A DNA stretch of 9,756 bases. Origin: NBML01 sp029939535 (GTDB lineage Bacteria > Desulfobacterota > Desulfobacteria > Desulfobacterales > Desulfobacteraceae). The stretch covers positions 1 to 9,756 of the forward strand of contig JAOZST010000140.1 in the NCBI GenBank assembly GCA_029939535.1. Reading direction: 5' to 3'. The position numbers and the translations under genes are program-made. The notes below the pieces were generated by a model that was not told the origin of the DNA, did no database searches, and worked only from the letters and a program-made list of their open reading frames with translations. Below, one piece after another: positions 1-5,768 of this stretch (positions are counted from its first letter, which is position 1; every line of letters begins with the position of its first letter).

Positions 1-29
1 AAACAGAAAGAAGAAGGAGAATATAAACA

Positions 30-1109
30 ATGGGTTATCTAGATCAGGAAAAAACCGATGCGCTAAACAAACTCAAAAAAGAACGTGGGATCGGTAATCT
101 GGACAGTGAAAAAAATCCATTTGATTATCATGCCAGGGAATACGGCACCATGCCAAGGGACACCAAACGTGCCCCGTTTCAGTGGGTTTCTGAAGTTGCC
201 TATAAAAATGTCCATCGGATTGTGTCCAGGGGCTATGACACCACTGAACTGATGGAAGAGGGGTATGGGGTTATTGAAGTTCTGTTCGTAGATTACCAGG
301 CCCGGATACCCACCATTGAAGAAGAGAAAATGTTGAATTATGTCATGATATTGATGCTGGAGGACGGGCTTTCCGGACCTGCCGCCATTTCCAGAATTGT
401 TGCTAAATCCAAGACTTTTCTGACCCAGGCATGCGGGGCATCCATCATGGCGTTTGGACATGCCTATGGAGCCTATTCAAGCTTTGGGAACAGGGCTGAG
501 GATTATATTAAAAAGGCTGAACAGGAAAATCTTCCCTTGAGTGAAGCTGCAAAACTTCTTGTTCAGAAAGACGGTATTGACGAAGCACTGGGTGTTTCAA
601 GTCTTATGTTGAATGATCCTGCAGCAAAACGCATGATCGCCCGGGCGGAAAAACTGGGTGTGGCCGGAGTAAATATTAAATTCATAAAGGAAGTGGTTAA
701 GGCTGCCCAGGACATAAGTTCAGAACCCGTTGATATTGATATGCTCGGGGCAACCGGAGCTGTTATGCAGGATCTTGGGTTTACCCCTGAAGCCACTTGG
801 GCAATTCTTGCCATTACCCGTTCATTTGGTGCCGGTGCCCATTATATTGAAGAGGTGGAAAGAGGTGAGCTATCAAGACTGGGACAGCAATTATCGCCCA
901 AAGAGAATTATGACGGCCCTTCCGACCGGTCTGTTCCGCCACTGAAAGACAGAGAAAAAATTGCTCAGTCTGCCATCTGCAAGACCCCTGAAGAATGGAA
1001 ACAGCGATTTGAAAAAATGAAGGGAGTCAGGGGCAGTGGATTTGCCATTATTGAAGAGGTTGCAGATCCCAGCAAGAAGTCTGGAATGAAAAAGGTTGGG
1101 AAATTATAA
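30..1109 (+). CDS. Citrate synthase / citryl-CoA lyase-fold protein, divergent active site
   Basis: A 359-residue soluble protein of the citrate synthase / citryl-CoA lyase fold, an enzyme family that makes or cleaves a C-C bond next to a CoA thioester. Residues 106-126 (MILMLEDGLSGPA and following) match the helix that in citryl-CoA lyases reads L-x-DHG-L-x-P, but the His of DHG is missing. Residues 141-150 (AFGHAYGAYS) match the family's (F)G-x-x-HGGA active-site loop, with His144 as the probable catalytic His. Residues 235-250 (DID then GATGAVMQDLG) match the N-V-D-G-A-x-x-AVLLDLG region, with Asp237 as the probable catalytic Asp. The region that normally carries GFGH-P before DPR (here about 186-200, ending LNDPAAKR) has no His. 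The start is supported by AAGGAGA nine bases upstream of ATG. It is the first complete gene of an operon with an aminotransferase and an acylating aldehyde dehydrogenase. The fold call is firm. The reaction is unknown, and true citrate synthase activity looks unlikely. Confidence 0.8.
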   Translation: MGYLDQEKTDALNKLKKERGIGNLDSEKNPFDYHAREYGTMPRDTKRAPFQWVSEVAYKNVHRIVSRGYDTTELMEEGYGVIEVLFVDYQARIPTIEEEKMLNYVMILMLEDGLSGPAAISRIVAKSKTFLTQACGASIMAFGHAYGAYSSFGNRAEDYIKKAEQENLPLSEAAKLLVQKDGIDEALGVSSLMLNDPAAKRMIARAEKLGVAGVNIKFIKEVVKAAQDISSEPVDIDMLGATGAVMQDLGFTPEATWAILAITRSFGAGAHYIEEVERGELSRLGQQLSPKENYDGPSDRSVPPLKDREKIAQSAICKTPEEWKQRFEKMKGVRGSGFAIIEEVADPSKKSGMKKVGKL

Positions 1110-1142
1110 TATTTTTATCTTTATTTAAAGGGAGAAAAGAAT

Positions 1143-2276
1143 ATGGAGGTTGTCAAACCGGTTAAAAGAAACATCCTTCTCAATCCAGGACCAGCCACAA
1201 CCAGTGACTCGGTTAAATATGCCCAGGTCATACCTGACATCTGCCCGAGAGAGCAGGAGTTCGTAGATATTATGACCAAAGTGCGTAAGGATCTGGTCAA
1301 GGTTGTGCATGGAAATCCTGAAAAATACACGTCCGTAATTTTTACGGGGTCAGGAACCATTGTCCAGGATGTCCTGGTCAACTCTCTGGTTCCTGAAGGC
1401 AAAAAAATTTTAGTTGTCAACAATGGGGCCTATGCTGCAAGAATGGTTAAAATTGCCAAATATTACCATATAGATTGTATAGATCTGCAATTCTCCACAA
1501 CGGGACTGCCGGATCTTGCTGCAGTAAAAAATGCCATTGAAGCGGACAAAGACATAGCCGTGGTTGCGGCTGTTCACCATGAGACCGGAACGGGAGTTTT
1601 AAATCCTGTCAGGGAAATGGGCCAAATTGCCCATGATAATGATTGTATTTTTATTGTGGATACGATTTCCACCTATGGGTTAAGACCCATTGATATTGAG
1701 CAGGAAAATATTGATTTTCTAATGTCCTCAGCCCAAAAAGGCCTGGCAGCCATGACGGGTGCTTCCTGGACCGTGGGAAATATAAAGGCCATTGAACAAT
1801 CAAAGGATTATCCCACCAGATCCTATTATTGCAATCTTTTCATGCAGTATGATTTTTTTAACCGGGTTGGAGAAATGCACTTTACCCCGCCCGTTCAGAC
1901 AATCTATGCCCTTGCCCAGGCACTTGAGGAATATTTTGAAGAAGGGGAGCAAAACCGCTGGGAACGCCTTCAAAAATGCTGGGAGGCCATTCACAAGGGA
2001 CTAGGAGAGATTGGGCTTGACGTTGTGATTGATAAACAGATCCAGGGCAGGCTTGTTGTTACTGTACAAGCCCCGGATGATAATAAATTTGATTTCAGCA
2101 CCCTCCACGATTATTGCTTTGAGAGAGGGTTTACAATTTACCCTGGCAAAATGTTCGGCCTTAAAACATTCAGGTTGTGCAATCTTGGGTTAATTACCCA
2201 TGGTGATATTGAAGATTACTTTGTGACGGCTAAGCAGGCATTCAAAAAGATGGGCTATTCACTGCCCATAAAATAA
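1143..2276 (+). CDS. Class V aminotransferase, 2-aminoethylphosphonate:pyruvate transaminase-like
   Basis: A 377-residue cytoplasmic PLP enzyme of fold type I, class V, very like PhnW/AEPT, which converts 2-aminoethylphosphonate plus pyruvate to phosphonoacetaldehyde plus alanine. Visible family marks are NILLNPGPATTS at 10-21, the GSGT phosphate-loop region at 69-72, VNNGAYAARM at 92-101, VHHETGTGVLNP at 144-155, the PLP-ring Asp173 in VDTIS, the Schiff-base Lys199 in SSAQKG, TPPVQTIYAL at 248-257, and Arg344 in FRLCNLG, the likely carboxylate clamp. The NPGPATT...YAQV.PDICPRE opening resembles AEP transaminases found in phosphonate biosynthesis loci more than the catabolic Salmonella enzyme; this comes from memory of the family. 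AGGGAG lies about eight bases before the ATG, and the gene follows the citrate-synthase-like gene by 33 bases, so co-transcription is likely. Taurine or another beta-aminoethyl compound is an alternative substrate. The family call is confident; the exact substrate is inferred. Confidence 0.85.
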   Translation: MEVVKPVKRNILLNPGPATTSDSVKYAQVIPDICPREQEFVDIMTKVRKDLVKVVHGNPEKYTSVIFTGSGTIVQDVLVNSLVPEGKKILVVNNGAYAARMVKIAKYYHIDCIDLQFSTTGLPDLAAVKNAIEADKDIAVVAAVHHETGTGVLNPVREMGQIAHDNDCIFIVDTISTYGLRPIDIEQENIDFLMSSAQKGLAAMTGASWTVGNIKAIEQSKDYPTRSYYCNLFMQYDFFNRVGEMHFTPPVQTIYALAQALEEYFEEGEQNRWERLQKCWEAIHKGLGEIGLDVVIDKQIQGRLVVTVQAPDDNKFDFSTLHDYCFERGFTIYPGKMFGLKTFRLCNLGLITHGDIEDYFVTAKQAFKKMGYSLPIK

Positions 2277-2354
2277 TGGTTTGAATCGTGCTGTATCAGA
2301 ATGGAGAAACATTTTTTAAATAACCATATTAAATAATTTCGATGGAGAAAAAAC

Positions 2355-3743
2355 ATGGAAGATAATGTCCAGGAAATGTATGAAAAAGGCAGAAAAGCAT
2401 TTAAAGAAATTGAATTCTGGTCCCAGGACAAAGTGGATATGATGGTACAGGCTGTTGCCTGGGAACTGGTAAAGGACGATGTCAGAAAAAAATTGGGCGA
2501 CTTGGCTGTTGACGAGTCCGGCATCGGCAACAAAGAGGACAAAATTGCTAAAATTAAAAACAAAACCCTGGGTACGCTCTGGGATCAAAAGGGTATAAAA
2601 ACCTGCGGCATGATTGATGAAGACAAGGCACAGGGGATAAGGACTTTTGCAAAACCCATTGGTGTTATTGCCAATGTCGTGCCCTGTACAAATCCTGAAT
2701 CCACAATATGCTGTCTTGCCTTGAGCACCCTTAAAACCCGTAATGCCATGATCGTTACACCCCATCCCCGGACCCAGAAAACTTCCTATGAAACAGTCCG
2801 GCATGTTCGAAAGGGACTTGAAAAAGTCGGGGCTCCCATAGATTTGGTTCAATGTATTAAACAGACAAGCCATGCTGCAACATCCGCCTTGATGAGTGTC
2901 TGCGATTATGCAGTTGCAACGGGTGGAGCCGCGCTGGTTAAGGTTGTATATGCTGCAGGAAAACCAGCACAAACCGTTGGGGCCGGTAATGTGGTCGCCA
3001 TTGTGGATAAGAGTGCCAATCTGGCTGACGCTGCTGAAAAGATCACAATTTCCAAAATTGCCAACAATTCTGCATCCTGTTCATCTGAAAATGCCGTGGC
3101 GATTCATGAATCATCCTACGATACCATGATTGAAGAATTAAAAAAACAGGGCGGATACCTGTGCTCCACTGAAGAGCGGGAATTGCTCAGAAAGTATATG
3201 TGGCCTGATGGAAGCCATCTGAACCGTGATGTCGTAGCAAAGCCGGCAACAGTGAATGCAAAGAATGCTGGTCTGTCTGTTCCTGATGACACAAAATTTC
3301 TCATGGTAATTGGTGAAAAAATAGGTCCGGAAGACCGTTTTTCCGGTGAGAAAATTTCACCGGTTCTTACGGTATGGGAATGGGATGACTTTGATGAAAT
3401 ATTGGAACGTCTGGGGAAAATCCTTAAATTCTCCGGTGAAGGCCATTCAGTTTCTCTCCATACTGAAGATGATGATCAGCGCGTAAAACTGGCACTTACC
3501 GCCAATGTGGGACGTGTTGTATGCGGTTTCCCCCATGCCCATGCTAACAGCGGAGGTTGGGACTGCGGACTTCCAGTAACAGACACCCTGGGCGGCGGCA
3601 GCTGGGCTGGAAATATTACCAGTGGAAACATAAACTGGAGCCATTTTTTGAATTACACGCTTCTTTCCATTCCAAAAGAAAAATATATGCCCACAGAAAA
3701 AGAGTTTTTCGGGGAATACCTTGAAACATATGGAAAGGATTAA
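2355..3743 (+). CDS. CoA-acylating aldehyde dehydrogenase, sulfoacetaldehyde/acetaldehyde dehydrogenase type
   Basis: A 462-residue soluble enzyme of the ALDH superfamily, acylating branch (aldehyde + CoA + NAD(P)+ <-> acyl-CoA + NAD(P)H). It shows PCTNPEST at 110-117, typical of EutE/AdhE-type enzymes, then ATGG at 188-191, AGKPAQTVGAGN at 201-212 (nucleotide-binding region), the catalytic Cys242 in NNSASCSSEN, and a C-terminal LGGGSWAGN at 412-420 that corresponds to the LGCGSWGGN block of AdhE. The S-C-S-S-E-N context and the ending GNINWSHFLNY resemble SauS-type sulfoacetaldehyde dehydrogenases more than EutE (FDNG-x-ICASEQ), as far as I recall those families. No N-terminal microcompartment-targeting helix or fused alcohol dehydrogenase is present. 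The start has TGGAG nine bases upstream, and the gap from the transaminase is 78 bases. In this operon the aldehyde produced by the transaminase is the natural candidate substrate, so phosphonoacetaldehyde or sulfoacetaldehyde would become an acyl-CoA. The substrate is inference. Confidence 0.85.
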   Translation: MEDNVQEMYEKGRKAFKEIEFWSQDKVDMMVQAVAWELVKDDVRKKLGDLAVDESGIGNKEDKIAKIKNKTLGTLWDQKGIKTCGMIDEDKAQGIRTFAKPIGVIANVVPCTNPESTICCLALSTLKTRNAMIVTPHPRTQKTSYETVRHVRKGLEKVGAPIDLVQCIKQTSHAATSALMSVCDYAVATGGAALVKVVYAAGKPAQTVGAGNVVAIVDKSANLADAAEKITISKIANNSASCSSENAVAIHESSYDTMIEELKKQGGYLCSTEERELLRKYMWPDGSHLNRDVVAKPATVNAKNAGLSVPDDTKFLMVIGEKIGPEDRFSGEKISPVLTVWEWDDFDEILERLGKILKFSGEGHSVSLHTEDDDQRVKLALTANVGRVVCGFPHAHANSGGWDCGLPVTDTLGGGSWAGNITSGNINWSHFLNYTLLSIPKEKYMPTEKEFFGEYLETYGKD

Positions 3744-3806
3744 AATATGGACACAATAACAGGTGATTGAGTTTTCAGTCCCTCTTGAGTTATAGTTATT
3801 TCATTG

Positions 3807-3842
3807 GACCCCGGGGTTACAAATGACCCTGGGGTTACAAAT
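3807..3842 (+). repeat. Two tandem 18-bp GC-rich repeat units
   Basis: Two adjacent 18-bp copies (3807-3824 and 3825-3842) of the pattern GACCC(C/T)GGGGTTACAAAT differ at one position. Unit 1 contains the perfect palindrome ACCCCGGGGT (3808-3817). ACCCC of unit 1 can also pair with GGGGT of unit 2. They lie between the aldehyde dehydrogenase stop and the HAD hydrolase start, in a surrounding A/T-rich spacer, so they stand out by composition. There is no T-tract after them, so they do not form a standard intrinsic terminator. They could be a small dispersed palindromic repeat or a protein or RNA processing site. Confidence 0.8.
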
Positions 3843-3854
3843 TGTGGATGTAAT

Positions 3855-4586
3855 ATGATGATAAAGGCCATAATTTTTGATTTCGGGCAAACCCTTGTGG
3901 ATTCTGCAAACGGGTTTAGACAGGCTGAAAAAACAGCCAAAGAGAAAATTTTTTCAAGTCTGTTTCCCCAGGCAGGTGATGATCAATGGCAAATTTTTCT
4001 AACAGAATACAGGCAAATTCGCAAAAGGTTTCATGCAGAATCCAATTTTTCTCGATATGCCATCTGGCAGGCAGTTTATGACAGGTTCAATTCCAAGGCT
4101 GATTCTAAAAAGCTTACGCAAAGGGAAACAGAGTATTGGGAATGTGTCAAGTCCAGGACTACACCATTTCCTGAAACCATAAGTGTTTTGGAAAAACTGG
4201 CAAAACGATTCCAATTAGGCGTTATCACAAATACACAGGGGCAGAAAACCTCCAGGACACATCGTATAGCACTTTTTCCGGAGATTGAGAAATTTTTTGA
4301 AGTTATTCTCATTGCCGGAGAATCAGGATTGCCTGCGAAACCTGATCCTAAGCCTTTTTTATTGTGTCTGGAAAAAATGAATATAAAGGCTTCCCAGGCC
4401 ATTTATGTGGGGGATGATTTTCAAAAAGATGTTCTTGGGGCCGGTTCTGTCGGGATGAACTCGGTATGGCTAAAACACTCTCTTGTGAAACGGTCCTGGC
4501 CTGACCCGGAACACCATACAGCATTTAGCGTCATAACAGATCTTAATCAACTGCTTAAAACTAATGAAAGCAGGCCTGATTCATGA
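3855..4586 (+). CDS. HAD-superfamily hydrolase (subfamily IA-like), atypical motif I
   Basis: A 243-residue cytoplasmic haloacid-dehalogenase-fold hydrolase. Motif I is IIFDFGQTLVDS with nucleophile Asp9; the usual second Asp at +2 is Gly11. Motif II is VITNT (Thr125), motif III Lys is Lys162 in AKPDP, and motif IV is YVGDDFQKD (Asp187, Asp188, Asp192). Residues 17-105 form a helical cap, as in C1-cap members. The start is placed at the ATG of MMIKAII (ATG at 3855 or 3858), because everything upstream in frame is the 18-bp repeat translated as DPGVTN twice and the conserved HAD strand begins here. The Shine-Dalgarno is weak (GGAT). It lies 111 bases after the aldehyde dehydrogenase on the same strand and may or may not belong to that operon. 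It lacks phosphonatase (PhnX) signatures in the cap, so it should not be called PhnX. The substrate is unknown, with a phosphate ester or organic phosphate most likely. Confidence 0.8.
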   Translation: MMIKAIIFDFGQTLVDSANGFRQAEKTAKEKIFSSLFPQAGDDQWQIFLTEYRQIRKRFHAESNFSRYAIWQAVYDRFNSKADSKKLTQRETEYWECVKSRTTPFPETISVLEKLAKRFQLGVITNTQGQKTSRTHRIALFPEIEKFFEVILIAGESGLPAKPDPKPFLLCLEKMNIKASQAIYVGDDFQKDVLGAGSVGMNSVWLKHSLVKRSWPDPEHHTAFSVITDLNQLLKTNESRPDS

Positions 4587-4591
4587 CAGGC
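4574..4591 (+). terminator. Possible weak hairpin terminator over the HAD stop codon
   Basis: GCCTG (4574-4578) pairs with CAGGC (4587-4591) around an eight-base loop that holds the TGA stop, followed after a few bases by a T-rich stretch (ATTTTCCTTT). The stem is only five pairs and the T-run is displaced and interrupted, so this is a weak candidate for ending + strand transcription before the convergent LysR gene. The rest of the 147-base convergent spacer (4587-4733) shows no other clear element. Confidence 0.25.
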
Positions 4592-4733
4592 GCATCATTT
4601 TCCTTTCAGTCAAAGAGGCAGAGCATTTTCTGGCGGTTATTTCAATTATAGGAATCATATCTGTATTGATGATCTCTGAATCAGGAAAAAAAACCCTGTG
4701 AAAGTACTTACTTTGGAGCAACCTTTCGCATCC

Positions 4734-5654
4734 TTATTTAATAATATTATTTTTAATTGAACGGTGATATTCAAATGCCCAGTGATCCACTTTTTTAATC
4801 AATTGATTGAGTACCTCGGAGAAATATTTGTCTTTATGATGCACAATATAATACTTGCGTGTAATAGGCGGTCCCGGGAAGGGCAGTACAACCAGTTTTT
4901 TCATTTGAATATGCCCGACAACGGTGTTCCTTGAGACCAATGCAATGCCAAGGCCTTCTACCACGGCCTTTTTAATAGCCCTGTTGCTTGATAGTTCAAG
5001 CGAAACAACAATATCCACTTTATTTTTTTTTAAAAAATCATTCATAATCTGAAAGGAAAGGGAGCCTTTTTCATGAACAATCATGGACTGCCCTGAAAGA
5101 TCCATATAGGTTAGCCGTTTTTTATTGACAAGGGGATGAGATGGGCAAGCAACAAAAATCATATGATCTTCAAGGATTTCACGACAGATTACGCGATGGT
5201 TTTCTATGGGATAGGATATAAACCCGATATCGTTATTCAGATTGGCGACATTTTCAACAACAAGATCAGAGGGCAGGATATTTACTGAAAAGCGGATATC
5301 GGGATGTTCTCTACTCACCGGATTCACGATGGACGGCAGATAATATGCACCAAAACTCTCACTTGCATCAATACGGATATGGCCTTGTTTTTGCTCTAAA
5401 AATTCCCTGATCGTAGCCTCGGCATGGATCTCAAGGTCAAAAATCTTTTCAGCAATTGTATACAATGCAATGCCGGCATCCGTTAACACAAGTTTTTTGC
5501 CGAATCGGTTAAACAACTTTATGTCATAGTATTCCTGGAGCCGCTGAATTCCTTTTGTTATTGCCGGCTGAGTAACATTAAGCGCTTCTGCCGCTTTGCT
5601 CAAAGAGCCCAGCTTGCTGGAAAGATAAAAAATTTTAAGCTGGCCAAGGTTCAT
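4734..5654 (-). CDS. LysR-family transcriptional regulator (copy 1)
   Basis: A 306-residue LysR-type regulator. The N-terminal winged helix-turn-helix is clear at residues 3-62 (QLKIF... SLSKAAEALNVTQPAITKGIQRLQ), with the typical T-Q-P-A-x-x-K recognition helix. It is followed by a linker helix (63-88) and a periplasmic-binding-protein-like effector domain from about 91 to 290 (IDASESFGAYYLP at 95-107, DHMIFVACPSHPL, VEGLGIALVSR). It is a paralogue of the next gene upstream (copy 2): by hand count 58 of the first 110 aligned residues are identical with no gap. It is convergent with the aminotransferase/aldehyde dehydrogenase operon, making it a plausible regulator of that operon or of its neighbour. 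The translation start is the first ATG of the LysR fold; only a weak TGAG lies upstream. The effector is unknown. The family call is essentially certain and the regulon is inferred. Confidence 0.93.
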   Translation of the reverse strand: MNLGQLKIFYLSSKLGSLSKAAEALNVTQPAITKGIQRLQEYYDIKLFNRFGKKLVLTDAGIALYTIAEKIFDLEIHAEATIREFLEQKQGHIRIDASESFGAYYLPSIVNPVSREHPDIRFSVNILPSDLVVENVANLNNDIGFISYPIENHRVICREILEDHMIFVACPSHPLVNKKRLTYMDLSGQSMIVHEKGSLSFQIMNDFLKKNKVDIVVSLELSSNRAIKKAVVEGLGIALVSRNTVVGHIQMKKLVVLPFPGPPITRKYYIVHHKDKYFSEVLNQLIKKVDHWAFEYHRSIKNNIIK

Positions 5655-5665
5655 ATTGATAACTC

Positions 5666-5680
5666 ATTTTCATGTAAAAT
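5666..5680. promoter_or_regulatory. 15-bp inverted repeat upstream of LysR copy 1 (candidate operator)
   Basis: ATTTTCATGTAAAAT, five-base arms around a five-base centre, fits the interrupted-dyad T-N11-A shape of LysR binding sites. It sits 12 bases upstream of the copy 1 start codon, where an autoregulatory site would be expected. A/T-rich dyads of this size arise by chance, so confidence is modest. Confidence 0.35.
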
Positions 5681-5697
5681 TGCATTATTATGACAAA

Positions 5698-5723
5698 ATT
5701 ATATACACTTCAAAACATGTCAA
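5698..5723 (-). promoter_or_regulatory. Candidate sigma70 promoter of LysR copy 1
   Basis: Read on the - strand, a perfect TTGACA (5718-5723) precedes a perfect TATAAT (5698-5703), but the spacer is only 14 bp, shorter than the normal 16-18. Such spacing is inefficient unless DNA is distorted by a regulator, so an activator-dependent or weak promoter is possible. The overlapping TTGAAT hexamer gives a 19-bp alternative. It lies in the 114-base gap between the two LysR genes. Confidence 0.4.
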
Positions 5724-5768
5724 TTCAAGCTTTTTATTGTTTCCGGTTACCAATGGGATATAAAGAGT

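Noticed and set aside
30..1109. Calling the first gene an ordinary citrate synthase (gltA)
   Set aside because: It is shorter than typical GltA, the catalytic His pattern is incomplete, and the operon context is not the TCA cycle.
2301..2336. 11-codon mini-ORF (MEKHFLNNHIK) between the aminotransferase and the aldehyde dehydrogenase
   Set aside because: No ribosome site and no attenuator-like structure; its ATGGAGAAA start only resembles the downstream gene's ribosome-site region.
3804..3854. N-terminal extension of the HAD protein from the TTG at 3804 (DPGVTN repeated)
   Set aside because: The extension is just the translated 18-bp repeat; the conserved HAD strand begins at the ATGs at 3855/3858.
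3855..4586. Calling the HAD gene phosphonoacetaldehyde hydrolase (phnX) because of the PhnW-like neighbour
   Set aside because: Although motif I lacks the second Asp as in PhnX, the motif is DFGQT rather than DWAGT, and I see no PhnX-type Schiff-base lysine context in the cap.
4687..4715. T8 run (on the - strand) after AAAGT-AAGT-ACTTT as a terminator for LysR copy 1
   Set aside because: The stem is five A/T-rich pairs and the T-run is several bases away; too unstable to call.
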